A stretch of DNA of 64,000 nucleotides from Cohnella fermenti. Lineage in GTDB: Bacteria; Bacillota; Bacilli; Paenibacillales; Paenibacillaceae. Within the stretch, counting starts at the first letter, position 1; each line of letters opens with the position of its first letter. The position numbers and the translations under genes were made by a program. This document shows positions 1 to 8,433 of this stretch, piece after piece. The notes beneath the pieces were generated by a model. That model saw only the letters and a program-made list of their open reading frames with translations. It searched no databases and was not told the origin of the DNA. The stretch lies in NCBI RefSeq assembly GCF_004801405.1, contig NZ_SSOB01000006.1:62001-126000 (forward strand), given 5' to 3'.

Positions 1-444
1 CTTCATGACGGCGAGATTCGTCTCCCAAGGAATCTCGTTCTGCAGGACAACGGCCGCCGCCCCCGCCAGCAGCGAGTCGCCCGCATCCTCCGGACGCACC
101 TCTCCGTTGCTTCCCGCCGCCAGAATAATTTGATTCTCCCCGCTGTCCGCAACCGTGATAAAGGCCAGGCCCGAAGAGCCCGGCTTCTTCGCGACGCCCG
201 CGATTCCGACCCCGTATCCTTCAAGAGAATCAAGCAGCGCGGAGGCGAAGGAGTCCTCGCCCACAGCGCCGACCATCTCCACCTGCCCGCCCGCGCGCGC
301 TGCCGCGACTGCCTGGTTCGCCCCTTTGCCCCCCGGCAGGTACGCCACTCCTTTGCCCAGGATCGTCTCTCCCGGCAATGGGAAGCTGTCCACCCGATTC
401 ACGATATCCATATTGATGCTGCCTACGACCACAATTCGACTCAT
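1..444 (-). CDS. rbsK: Ribokinase-family (PfkB) sugar kinase, N-terminal part
   Basis: Partial gene: 148 codons from the ATG at 444 run off the left edge. It would phosphorylate a sugar, classically ribose to ribose-5-phosphate, in the cytoplasm. Visible ribokinase hallmarks are GSINMD near residue 8, the PGGKGANQA motif near residue 38 and VGAVGEDSFA near residue 60, followed by a GENQIIL strand. The ATP-binding C-terminal half lies outside the window. It follows kduI-deoR-kduD on the same strand, but a strong terminator at 505-533 lies between, so it is probably its own transcription unit. KdgK would be expected by context, but these motifs are RbsK-like. The substrate is therefore inferred from family only. 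Confidence 0.85.
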   Translation of the reverse strand, partial: MSRIVVVGSINMDIVNRVDSFPLPGETILGKGVAYLPGGKGANQAVAAARAGGQVEMVGAVGEDSFASALLDSLEGYGVGIAGVAKKPGSSGLAFITVADSGENQIILAAGSNGEVRPEDAGDSLLAGAAAVVLQNEIPWETNLAVMK

Positions 445-504
445 GCGTGCTCTGCTCCCACTCTTTTTTCCTCCATGTTACCATATTCCGACGCGTCATA
501 AACA

Positions 505-533
505 ACAAAAAAAGCCTCTCCCAAGGGAAAGGC
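505..533 (-). terminator. Intrinsic terminator after kduD
   Basis: On the minus strand a GCCTTTCCC/GGGAGAGGC hairpin with a two-base loop is followed by seven T residues. It ends the kduI-deoR-kduD unit and separates it from the ribokinase gene. Confidence 0.8.
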
Positions 534-550
534 GATTGTTGCTGCCTCGC

Positions 551-1309
551 TTACCGCGCCATCCAGCCGCCGTCCACGACCAGCACGTGGCCGCTCATGT
601 AATCCGAAGCGGACGAGGAGAGGAACACCGTCGGGCCGACGAGGTCGGTATTGAGCCCCCAACGTCCGGCCGGGATGCGCTCGAGAATCTGGCGGCTGCG
701 GTTCTCGTCGTTGCGCAGCGCTTCGGTGTTGTCCGTCGCCATGTAGCCCGGAGCGATCGCATTCACCTGGATGCCCTTCGGCGCCCATTCGTTGGCGAAC
801 GCCTTCGTGAGGCCCGCGACGCCATGCTTGGCGGCCGTGTAGCCCGGCACGTTGATGCCTCCCTGGAAGGAGAGCAGCGAGGCGATGTTGATGATTTTCC
901 CAGAACCTTGCTTCAGCATCTGGCGCCCGGCGAGCTGGGACAATACGTAGACGGAGTTCAGGTTGACGTCGAGCACCTCCTGCCAGTCGGCATAGGAATG
1001 CTCGGCGGCCGGGGTGCGGCGGATAATGCCCGCATTGTTCACGAGAATGTCGAGGCGGCCGAATTCCGCGACCGTCTGTTCGACGATCGAAGGAAGCTGT
1101 TCGCGATCGCCCACGTCGGCCGTCACGATCAGAGCGCGGCGTCCCTGAGCTTCGACGGCCTTCTTCGTCTCTTCCGCCGGCGTACGGTTCGTCACCAGCA
1201 CGACGTCCGCTCCCGCTTCCGCGAGACCGACCGCGATCGCCTGTCCCAATCCGCGCCCCGCTCCCGTTACGATCGCCGTGCGTCCTGTCAGATCAAATAG
1301 CCCTTTCAA
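551..1309 (-). CDS. kduD: 2-dehydro-3-deoxy-D-gluconate 5-dehydrogenase KduD (SDR family)
   Basis: 252 aa, the usual length for classical short-chain dehydrogenases. It interconverts 2,5-diketo-3-deoxygluconate and 2-keto-3-deoxygluconate with NAD(H), the step after KduI in unsaturated galacturonate catabolism. The TGAGRGLG cofactor motif is at residues 15-22, NNAG is near residue 90, and the catalytic Ser and YTAAK are near residues 142 and 157. The start overlaps the end of the DeoR gene by 17 bp, so the two are translationally coupled. Assignment to KduD over other SDRs rests on close sequence resemblance plus the adjacent kduI. Confidence 0.93.
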   Translation of the reverse strand: MKGLFDLTGRTAIVTGAGRGLGQAIAVGLAEAGADVVLVTNRTPAEETKKAVEAQGRRALIVTADVGDREQLPSIVEQTVAEFGRLDILVNNAGIIRRTPAAEHSYADWQEVLDVNLNSVYVLSQLAGRQMLKQGSGKIINIASLLSFQGGINVPGYTAAKHGVAGLTKAFANEWAPKGIQVNAIAPGYMATDNTEALRNDENRSRQILERIPAGRWGLNTDLVGPTVFLSSSASDYMSGHVLVVDGGWMAR

Positions 1310-2051
1310 TGGTCAGCGAGCCCCTCTCGTATCGACGCGCAGCCTCGATGTCCAGGCCCGCGTCGGTAATAATCGTATGGATGTCGTCCAGCGCCGCGAA
1401 GGTGAGCAGCGCCGCGCGATCGAACTTCGCATGGTCCGCCACGCAGTAAATCTCCTTCGCGCCGGCCATATAAGCCTTCTTCAGCTCGATCAGCTCGCCC
1501 GTGAAGACGGTCAGGCCGAACTTCTCATGGATGCCCGTCGTCGACAGGAACAGCTTCTGCACGTTCAGCTTGCCGATCCAATCGACCGCTTCGTTGCCGA
1601 TCAGAACGTTCCGTTGGCGGTAGCCGCCCGGAACGACGAGACGAATTCGCTCCTTCCCGATCAGCTCTCTCATGATGAGAAGGTCGTTCGTCAGCACGGT
1701 CAGCGGCTCGTTCGGCAGCCGCTTGGCGATCTCGAGCGTCGTGCTTCCCGCGTCCAGGGCGATGATGTCGTCCTGGCGGATATAGCGAAGCGCCGCTTCG
1801 GCGATCGCTTCCTTCTCCGCCAGCCGCTTCGTGTCCGGAATCTGCAGCGGAAGCATCGCATCCGCTTCGTCGCCGGCAGGCACCGCCCCTCCGTGCGTAC
1901 GCCGCAGAAGGCCCTTCTCCTCGAGCCTCTCGAGGTCTTCCCGAATCGTCTTGGGCGTTACGCCGAAGCGTTCGCTCAGCAGGGACACCTGAACCGCTCC
2001 GTCCTGCAGAAGCAAGTCCAGGATCGCCTGGTGTCGTGCGGCTGCCAGCAT
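1293..2051 (-). CDS. DeoR/GlpR-family transcriptional regulator
   Basis: 252 aa with an N-terminal winged helix (residues about 5-57, SLLSERFGVTPKTIREDL recognition region, RRTHGGA hinge) and a DeoRC sugar-phosphate sensor domain (about 75-235, with the DAGSTT and VPGG signatures of the family). It lies between kduI and kduD and overlaps kduD, so it very likely represses this operon and responds to a phosphorylated pathway intermediate. Repeats resembling DeoR operators lie upstream of kduI at 2940-3022. The inducer cannot be read from sequence. Confidence 0.9.
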   Translation of the reverse strand: MLAAARHQAILDLLLQDGAVQVSLLSERFGVTPKTIREDLERLEEKGLLRRTHGGAVPAGDEADAMLPLQIPDTKRLAEKEAIAEAALRYIRQDDIIALDAGSTTLEIAKRLPNEPLTVLTNDLLIMRELIGKERIRLVVPGGYRQRNVLIGNEAVDWIGKLNVQKLFLSTTGIHEKFGLTVFTGELIELKKAYMAGAKEIYCVADHAKFDRAALLTFAALDDIHTIITDAGLDIEAARRYERGSLTIERAI

Positions 2052-2088
2052 GCGCCAATGCCCCTTCCCGTTCGCGGGAGGCTCCCGC

Positions 2089-2922
2089 TTACTTCAGATC
2101 GCTCGCCTGCCGCGTGTCCATGTCGTCGAACGTGTAGTTCTCGCCGGCCATCGACCAGATGAACGCATAGTTGCTCGTGCCGACGCCGGAGTGGATCGAC
2201 CACGGCGGGGAGATGATCGCTTGCTCGTTCGCCACGACGAGATGACGAGTCTCCTCCGGCTCGCCCATCATGTGGAAGACGCGGGCATCGTCGTTCAAGT
2301 CGAAGTACAAGTACGCTTCCATGCGGCGGTCGTGGACGTGGGAAGGCATCGTATTCCAGACGCTGCCCGGCTTCAGAACCGTAATGCCGAGCATCAGTTG
2401 GCAGGTGTTGATGCCGTCCGCGTGCAGAACGCGGTTCAGTTCCCGCTCGTTGGAGGTCAGTTGCGAACCGAGGTAACGCGTGTCGGCATCCGCGATGGCG
2501 AGCTTGCGCGTCGGGTAGGCGGCATGGGCGAGCGCCGAGCAGAAGTATAGCTTGGCCGGATTCGCGGCATCCTTGCTCTCGAGCTTGACTTCGCGAACGC
2601 CCTTGCCGACGTACAGCGTGTCGAGCTTGCCGAGCTCATGCTTCTCGCCGTCGACCGTAATGATCGCCTCGCCGCTGGCGATGTTGACGAAGCCGATCTC
2701 GCGGCGCTCAAGGAAGAACTCGGTCTTCAGCGTGTCCGGCTCTTCAATCGACAGCGCTTCCTTCGCGGGCTGGGCGCCGCCGATAATCATTCTGTCTTCG
2801 TGGGTGTAGACCATATGAACCTTGTCCGCCTCGAACAGCTTCTCAATCAGAAAATGGTTGCGGAGTTGAGCGGTATCGTAGTGCTTGGCATCGGATGGAT
2901 GTACGGAATGACGAATTTCCAT
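2089..2922 (-). CDS. kduI: 5-keto-4-deoxyuronate isomerase KduI
   Basis: 277 aa, full family length, starting at an ATG preceded by GAGGAGG. It isomerises 5-keto-4-deoxyuronate (from unsaturated galacturonate) to 2,5-diketo-3-deoxygluconate. The cupin metal site is visible in the segment MPSHVHDRRMEAY (two His and one Glu) near residue 195, with the further His in PPWSIHSG near residue 245. It is the first gene of kduI-deoR-kduD and is likely fed by the GH105 and GH28 enzymes at 15.6-19.1 kb. A clear TATAAT lies at 2967-2972 on this strand with repeated operator-like sequence just downstream. Confidence 0.95.
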   Translation of the reverse strand: MEIRHSVHPSDAKHYDTAQLRNHFLIEKLFEADKVHMVYTHEDRMIIGGAQPAKEALSIEEPDTLKTEFFLERREIGFVNIASGEAIITVDGEKHELGKLDTLYVGKGVREVKLESKDAANPAKLYFCSALAHAAYPTRKLAIADADTRYLGSQLTSNERELNRVLHADGINTCQLMLGITVLKPGSVWNTMPSHVHDRRMEAYLYFDLNDDARVFHMMGEPEETRHLVVANEQAIISPPWSIHSGVGTSNYAFIWSMAGENYTFDDMDTRQASDLK

Positions 2923-2939
2923 GGATGGAGCCTCCTCGG

Positions 2940-3022
2940 TTCGTTCGTTTGTTTTCGTTCGTTTTTATTATATCACACTTTTTCGAACATATAAGATCGT
3001 CTTTGAGCGAACAAACGAAATT
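2940..3022 (-). promoter_or_regulatory. kduI promoter with repeated DeoR-type operator motifs
   Basis: A minus-strand TATAAT at 2967-2972 is followed directly by tandem ACGAACGAAAAC / AAACGAACGAA repeats (2940-2965). A further TTTCGTTTGTTC lies upstream at 3008-3020. CGAAA-rich direct repeats are the known style of DeoR/GlpR-family operators. Placement over the start site suits repression by the adjacent DeoR protein. This is inferred, not demonstrated. Confidence 0.6.
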
Positions 3023-3028
3023 CATAAA

Positions 3029-3060
3029 AAAAGATCCTGCCGCCCCATCGGCGAAGGATC
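3029..3060 (-). terminator. Terminator after the 55-aa gene
   Basis: On the minus strand a hairpin with GATCCT/AGGATC and GCCG/CGGC arms is followed by a run of seven T residues. It lies 25 bp past the stop of the small gene at 3085-3252 and also insulates the kduI promoter. Confidence 0.7.
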
Positions 3061-3084
3061 TCGTTCGTTTCTCGTGCGTTTATT

Positions 3085-3252
3085 TCAACTTGTCGGATAG
3101 CGCCTGTTCTTGCGTGACTTGCGCGACTGATTGAGCTGCTTGCGGGGACCGAACCAAACTTTGTACCAAAGCGCTCCCTGATCGTCCCGCATAAAACGAA
3201 TTCCGATCAGCTTGAGCGGTGTCCTTATCTCCTTGAAATAATAGTAAGGCAA
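3085..3252 (-). CDS. Small basic protein, 55 aa, TTG start
   Basis: A short gene of unknown function. The TTG start is preceded at good spacing by GTAGGAGG, and the frame runs 55 codons to TGA with its own terminator 25 bp on. The protein starts MPYYYFKEIRTP, has a hydrophobic/aromatic middle (LWYKVWFGPRK) and ends in a strongly basic tail rich in Arg, Lys, Ser and Asn. Strong RBS, compact frame and dedicated terminator argue that it is real. The composition suggests nucleic-acid or membrane-surface binding, but no family is recognised. Confidence 0.6.
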   Translation of the reverse strand: MPYYYFKEIRTPLKLIGIRFMRDDQGALWYKVWFGPRKQLNQSRKSRKNRRYPTS

Positions 3253-3348
3253 TCCTAATCCCTCCTACAGGATCTATAGGTCAAAGGTATAGGAAATGAA
3301 ACTTATTGACTAGTGACAGTTGTCATTACTTTTGTCACATGACAGCGG

Positions 3349-4299
3349 TTACGGCTGCTGTTCGGCCTCGGCGGGAGCGGAGGTGGTAGCGGAGGTGGTA
3401 GCGGAGGCATCCGGAAGCGCGAGCGCCGGCGCTTGCGCCGCTCCGCTGCCGACCGGGTTCCCTCTGCCGTCGTAATAATAGGTTGGAACGTCGCCGACCA
3501 CCATCATATAGGAGAGCGGAATGTCGGTCTCGAGCAGGCTCGGCTCCTGATCGAACGGGATGACAATTGCGATCTGCGTCGCGATATGAACGTAGATCTC
3601 CACCTGCAGCATGTTGATCCCCGCGCTCGTCTGCCTTGTCCGCACCTCCGCCTGCACGGCGCTGGCGGGATGAAGGCGAACCGACACGCTCGGACCGAGC
3701 GAGGAGAGCAGCGGGCTGTTCAGCGCGTGGCCGATCGGGATTTTCTCCTTGAGCGCTTCCTGGTCCTTCAGCACCGAATCGACCACCCGGATCGTCTCGG
3801 ATGTAATGCGCATCTGTTCCTTGTAGTCGATCAGGAATCCGGTAATCTTGCCCGCGTCGTTCGTCTTCCACTGGATCATCTTCGCGGCGTCCGCGCCTTG
3901 CGCCAAGTTGTCGAGCATCGCCTGATTAACGGCCTCCGTCGCGCTCTGCATGACCTTGACCTTGGCCAGGAACATAAGCGGAACGCGCAGATGCTTGTCG
4001 AGCAGAGCCAAGGACTGGATCGTCACCAGCAAGCACACAAGCAGCATCAGCAGCCAGAACGTGCTCCGCTTCATCCGTCTTCTCGGACGCGTCACCCACC
4101 CTTGCGCGGAGGAGCCCGGAGACGCATAAGAGCTTCCCGCCCTCCCGCGTCTTCGCCCCCTCCAGCGCTTGCTTCGGGAGAACGAAGCCGAGAATGCGCT
4201 CGTGCCGCGCCTTCGCGCGCCCGCGCGGAAGCCGCGGCTGCGAACGGGCTGCGGCAGCTTCCAACGAATCGCGAACGGCCTCCCCCATCGTCTCCGCAT
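3349..4299 (-). CDS. yunB: Sporulation protein YunB
   Basis: 316 aa from an ATG with GGAGGGAAGATC upstream. YunB-family proteins are made during sporulation, and the family is confined to endospore formers. Residues 1-75 are an Arg/Ser-rich, low-complexity basic head. One membrane segment follows (WLLMLLVCLLVTIQSLALL, about residues 79-97), then the conserved extracytoplasmic domain containing LMFLAKVKVMQSATEAVNQAM and the GPSVSVRLHPA region. An Ala/Pro/Thr tail ends the protein. A second ATG at 4074 (MKRSTFW) would give a form without the long head, but its ribosome site is poorer. Confidence 0.85.
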   Translation of the reverse strand: MRRRWGRPFAIRWKLPQPVRSRGFRAGARRRGTSAFSASFSRSKRWRGRRRGRAGSSYASPGSSAQGWVTRPRRRMKRSTFWLLMLLVCLLVTIQSLALLDKHLRVPLMFLAKVKVMQSATEAVNQAMLDNLAQGADAAKMIQWKTNDAGKITGFLIDYKEQMRITSETIRVVDSVLKDQEALKEKIPIGHALNSPLLSSLGPSVSVRLHPASAVQAEVRTRQTSAGINMLQVEIYVHIATQIAIVIPFDQEPSLLETDIPLSYMMVVGDVPTYYYDGRGNPVGSGAAQAPALALPDASATTSATTSAPAEAEQQP

Positions 4300-4746
4300 G
4301 ATCTTCCCTCCGATATCGCCGGCTTTTTGCGCCGCACCTTGCTTTTCCCATCTTCTCCATCCCTATGCGGCCAAGCGTCAAACTAGAAGACCCCGTCCCG
4401 CAGCATCGGCGTTGTCAACCCCTCCGCCGCGTTGGCGTTCAGGCACAGATGGCCTGTCTGTCCGGATTCTTCCTGAATTATTAAAAAAACTTAAAGAAGA
4501 TCCTCCCTCATCAAGGCGTATTCTGCCATCCGCTAGGAGAAATCTGGAGGCGCGGCATGCCCGAATCCCGCTCCCGTAGCGGACAATAGGTCTTAAGATC
4601 CCCATTTCTAAGAAAATCCTAATCCGATCAGAAATTGGACATTTATTTCCTTCATTACCAATGATCCACTAACGAACAGAGTGAATTTTTATTGTAAATT
4701 AAGTTTTGTACACGGGCATTCGAGTCCGAATAATACATAAGGATGT
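4300..4746. other. Intergenic stretch between divergent yunB and the NlpC/P60 gene
   Basis: 447 bp with no convincing gene. The 75-codon minus-strand frame at 4378-4605 has no ribosome site or recognisable motif. The right third (about 4600-4740) is AT-rich and should hold the promoter of the downstream cell-wall hydrolase. A TTGTAC/AATAAT pair spaced 17 bp occurs at 4706-4734, but it would give an almost leaderless message, so it is only weakly supported. Confidence 0.5.
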
Positions 4747-5238
4747 GTGATTGCTCTGAAAAAACTTCTCGCAGCATCGGCTATCGCCCTGTCGCTCATG
4801 ACCGCCGTCTCCACCGTCGCCCTGCCGGCTCCAACCGCTTCCGCGGCCGAGATCTACGCGACGAACGGCCACAAGTTCGTGAACACGGCTAAATCTTATA
4901 TCGGCAAGGTAACGTACCGCTTCGGCGTCAACAATCCGTCCAAGCTCATCCTGGACTGCTCCGCCTTCACCAAGCTCGTATTCGCGAAGAACGGCGTCAC
5001 CCTGCCGTGGGGCTCCAAGGCGCAAGCGAAATTCGGCACGAAGGTCAGCAGCAAGTCCAAGCTTGCGATCGGCGACCTCGTCATGTTCAGCGTCGGTACG
5101 CCCGGCGTCATTAACCACGTCGGCATCTATGTCGGCGGCGGCAAGTTCATCAGCAATACGAAGAGCTCCGGCGTTACGATCTCCAGCCTGACTTCCGGCT
5201 ACTGGAGCAGCCGCTTCATCATGGGCCGTCATTATTGA
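4747..5238 (+). CDS. Secreted NlpC/P60 (C40) peptidoglycan endopeptidase
   Basis: 163 aa from GTG. It probably cleaves cell-wall stem peptides outside the membrane. A Sec signal peptide covers about residues 5-33 (KKLLAASAIALSLM, ending ASA|AE). The NlpC/P60 domain fills the rest: catalytic Cys in ILDCSAFTKLVF (about residue 71), Asp-Leu-Val strand (IGDLVMFSV) and catalytic His in INHVGIYVGGGKF (about residue 124). There are no SH3, LysM or SLH binding repeats. The start is uncertain: GTG sits only three bases from AAGGA, and an in-frame CTG at 4756 would give the more typical MKKLLA start. Confidence 0.88.
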   Translation: MIALKKLLAASAIALSLMTAVSTVALPAPTASAAEIYATNGHKFVNTAKSYIGKVTYRFGVNNPSKLILDCSAFTKLVFAKNGVTLPWGSKAQAKFGTKVSSKSKLAIGDLVMFSVGTPGVINHVGIYVGGGKFISNTKSSGVTISSLTSGYWSSRFIMGRHY

Positions 5239-5261
5239 TTTGATTGCGATTTGCGGAAAAG

Positions 5262-5305
5262 AAAACCGGCACTCTCCGTCCGTCTGGACAGGGAGTGCCG
5301 GTTTG
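5262..5305. terminator. Bidirectional terminator
   Basis: AACCGGCACTC pairs with GAGTGCCGGTT around a 17-base loop. It lies just past the plus-strand NlpC/P60 stop and 60 bp past the minus-strand yceI stop. The minus-strand side has the better T tract (TTTTCTTTT), so it serves both convergent genes. Confidence 0.8.
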
Positions 5306-5364
5306 TCGTTGGCGGGGTTGCGCCGCTGTTGTCGTTATGCGAGGGTACGAGGGTGCGAGCTAGC

Positions 5365-5895
5365 TTATGCCGTCGCCGCTTCGAGCTCGATGCTGATCTT
5401 CACTTCGTCGCCGATCAGCACGCCGCCCGTCTCAAGCGCCGCATTGTACGTAAGGCCGTAATCGCTGCGCTTCAGGCTGCCCGTCGCGCTGAAGCCGACC
5501 TTCTGGTTGCCCCACGGGTCCTTGCCGGAGCCTTCGTAGCTCACGTTGAACGTCTCGGAACGGGTCACTCCGTGCAGCGTAACGTCTCCCGTTACGACAT
5601 ACTCGCCTTCGCCGTGGCTGACAATGTTCGTTGCCTTGAACACCAGCTTCGGATGGCTCTCGACATTGAAGAAGTCGGCCGAACGCAGGTGATTGTCGCG
5701 GTCTTGGTTGCGCGTATCGACCGATGCCAGATCGATCTGCACCTCGATGCTTGCCGTCGTCAGGTCGCTCGGGTCGGCTTCGATCTGAGCTTCGAAGCTG
5801 TGGAAGGAGCCCTTCACCTTCGCGATCATCATGTGCTTCACCGAGAATTCGATTGCGCTGTGGGATACGTCTACGTTCCAGTTCGTCTTTGCCAT
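5365..5895 (-). CDS. yceI: YceI-family lipocalin-like protein
   Basis: 176 aa. The YceI fold is a beta-barrel that binds isoprenoid or other amphiphilic lipids. Here there is no signal peptide, as in many Firmicute members, so it is cytoplasmic. Typical family segments are WNVDVSHSAIEFSVKHMMIAKVKG at the N-terminus, DNHLRSADFFNVESHPKLVFKA in the middle and LTLHG-like DVTLHGVTR. The upstream region is unusually AT-rich (TTAATTTAATTAA around 5940-5955), suggesting a regulator site that was not identified. It is monocistronic and faces the NlpC/P60 gene across a shared terminator. Confidence 0.92.
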   Translation of the reverse strand: MAKTNWNVDVSHSAIEFSVKHMMIAKVKGSFHSFEAQIEADPSDLTTASIEVQIDLASVDTRNQDRDNHLRSADFFNVESHPKLVFKATNIVSHGEGEYVVTGDVTLHGVTRSETFNVSYEGSGKDPWGNQKVGFSATGSLKRSDYGLTYNAALETGGVLIGDEVKISIELEAATA

Positions 5896-6190
5896 GGATA
5901 GTTCCTCCTCATTTTTGCTTGCTCGATTAATTGTAACTTACTTAATTTAATTAAATAACTCATTTATATTTGCTATGACCATAATATAAACCACATTTAA
6001 ATCAGTGTCAATCCCTTAAATTTAAAATAATTTCCCTCCTCGGCTGCGCCCGAACGCGCCCGCTACCTCGACTTCTCCATTCAATCGCCGCCCGCGCAGA
6101 CGCCCGTTCGAGGTATTCAACCGGAACCGCTGCAGCAAAAAAACACACCCATCTCTCATGCGGCTCCGGGCGACGATTGTATGCGAAAAA

Positions 6191-6568
6191 CAACGATGAC
6201 AACAAGGACAGTTGTCACCCCCTACCATGAAAATGATCCGTATGCGGCCATCCGCAGTGATGAAACTCCCCCATGCGTGTATTCCCTCTGGCGGCCTTAG
6301 GTCTCTTCTCCCTTTCGCTCAGGATAAGGAGGTGCAAGGGGAATGGGCAGTTCCAAGACCCAAGCGAATGATCGGCGAGCTAAGGTTCCTGAGCCAAGGG
6401 GAGAAGAGGCATAAGGGTTCAGAAGGGGGATAGCGCCTCTCTTGACACCACAATATGGTAATCAACTCGCCAACCTGCCAACCGCGTCGGGACGGTAGAC
6501 GGTGGCGGGACTTTTCTGTCTCAATCCGGTACTGACCGCCATTAGCGGGACTTAATTTTCGTATTAAA
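6191..6568 (+). mobile_element. Element copy 1, inserted into the loop of an array-1 palindrome
   Basis: 378 bp, closely similar to the reverse complement of 17342-17877 along its length except for a ~150-bp segment present only in copy 2. It begins CAACGATGACAACAAGG and ends TTTTCGTATTAAA. Internal features shared by both copies are: a GACAAC/GTTGTC hairpin; a long stem CTTCTCCC...GGGAGAAG extended by GCTCAGGA/TCCTGAGC; and a 23-codon ORF in its loop. No transposase is present, so it is non-autonomous if mobile. The flanks are the two halves of the array palindrome. Confidence 0.65.
6343..6414 (+). CDS. Putative 23-aa peptide in element copy 1
   Basis: ATG to TAA, 23 codons, with AAGGAGG ten bases upstream. 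The peptide is MGSSKTQANDRRAKVPEPRG followed by EEA. The inverted copy at 17506-17577 has the same frame, same length and same ends, with nine codons differing (seven amino-acid changes) and no indel, whereas the spacer between RBS and ATG does differ by one base. That pattern favours translation, although the lack of a synonymous bias leaves a purely structural RNA possible. Function unknown. Confidence 0.4.
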   Translation: MGSSKTQANDRRAKVPEPRGEEA

Positions 6569-7154
6569 CCACATACATCCGCCTCCGCAGGGCTCCAGGT
6601 GCCGATTGTATGCGGAAAACCACATACATTCACCTCCGAAAGGGCTCCAGGTGCCGATTGTATGCGGAAAACCACATACATTCACCTCCGAAAGGGCTCC
6701 AGGTGCCGATTGTATGCGGAAAACCACATACATTCACCTCTGCAGGGCTCCAGGTGCCGATTGTATGCGGAAAACCACATACATTCACCTCCGAAAGGGC
6801 TCCAGGTGCCGATTGTATGCGGAAAACCGCATACATTCACCTCCGAAAGGGCTCCAGGTGCCGATTGTATGCGGAAAACCGCATACATTCACCTCCGAAA
6901 GGGCTCCAGGTGCCGATTGTATGTGGAAAACCACATACATTCCGGATTCGCCCTCTATTTCAGGAATGTTGAATGTGAAAAATAGCACAAATCCAGGGGA
7001 GGGGGGTTGCGGAGATACTGGATTCGCGAGGGTTCGTTGGGTTCGTTGGGGTTCGTTGGGTTGCACAAACGCCGAGAAGAAATAACCCCGGGGCAGCCGC
7101 GCGCGGCTGTTCCGAGGTTGTATGGATTTCCGAGGTTGTATGGATCCGTGCGAC

Positions 7155-7439
7155 TTAGGAAGCGTCTCCGACCAGGAATACGATGTCGCCGTTTAAGCAA
7201 TCGATCTTCAGTTGCTTCGAGTCGAGGAACCAGATGTCCTTGCTCTCCATGTAGAAGTTCACCCGGTCGGCTTCGACGATCGTGGCCGGGTCCATCGGGT
7301 CGTCCTTCATGATGCCGAAGCCGTACGGCTCCGTTCCTCCGCTCACGTATCGAACGAAGATGCGCACATGGTCTCCGCTGCTGTAACCCCATTCGTTCTT
7401 GAAGCAGGACACCGCAGTCGGCGATATGACAAGCTCCAT
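7155..7439 (-). CDS. HesB/YneR-like protein of the Fe-S biogenesis (IscA) fold, without cysteines
   Basis: 94 aa resembling the Firmicute HesB/YadR/YfhF (YneR) subfamily: MELVISPTAVSCFKNEWGYS start, VRIFVRYVSGG strand and GFGIMKDDP. A-type Fe-S carriers use three conserved Cys. Here the C-terminal CxC is absent (KIDCLNGDIVFLVGDAS), so a simple scaffold role is unlikely. It is monocistronic with GAGGGG upstream. On the minus strand its message would run on into array 1 unless stopped by the CAGCCGCG/CGCGGCTG dyad at about 7095-7110. Confidence 0.75.
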   Translation of the reverse strand: MELVISPTAVSCFKNEWGYSSGDHVRIFVRYVSGGTEPYGFGIMKDDPMDPATIVEADRVNFYMESKDIWFLDSKQLKIDCLNGDIVFLVGDAS

Positions 7440-7534
7440 CGGAGTTGCACCCCTCTCTCCGCTTTCTCGTGAAAGCGGTTGCTTCCTTATTATAAGGCCG
7501 GGCGGCCCCTCCCTACAAGATGAGGAGCCTGATC

Positions 7535-8395
<861 letters not shown>

Positions 8396-8433
8396 GCAGG
8401 AAGCTTACCCCTCTCCTGGTAAATTTATTTTAT

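Larger units (their letters stand above)
6150..6945 (+). repeat. Array 1: 52-bp tandem palindromic repeat, interrupted by an inserted element
   Basis: Seven complete units begin with TGTATG at 6607, 6659, 6711, 6762, 6814, 6866 and 6918 (periods 52, 52, 51, 52, 52, 52). Each unit has arms TGTATGYGG and CCRCATACA around AAAA, then a nearly invariant ~30-bp spacer (CACCTCCGAAAGGGCTCC then AGGTGCCGA). A half palindrome at 6569-6577 continues the phase on the left. At 6155-6190 a spacer remnant and the other half palindrome (TTGTATGCGAAAAA) lie on the far side of the element at 6191-6568. Period 52 is not a multiple of three, so the long frames through it are not genes. Confidence 0.9.

Noticed and set aside
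1..444. KdgK (2-keto-3-deoxygluconate kinase) by pathway context
   Set aside because: The GSINMD and PGGKGANQA motifs are ribokinase-like, and a terminator separates it from the kdu genes.
4378..4605. 75-codon minus-strand frame between yunB and the NlpC/P60 gene
   Set aside because: No ribosome site, no recognisable composition or motif.
4706..4734. TTGTAC/AATAAT promoter for the NlpC/P60 gene
   Set aside because: Would start transcription about six bases before the start codon and remove the ribosome site; not convincing.
6548..6945. Array 1 as a CRISPR array
   Set aside because: Spacers are almost identical between units, the repeat arms are a simple short palindrome, and no cas genes are present in the window.
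6606..7085. Long open frames (up to 159 codons) with repeated residues on both strands of array 1
   Set aside because: They arise from the 52-bp tandem repeat, which shifts frame each unit; all three frames stay open and there is no ribosome site.
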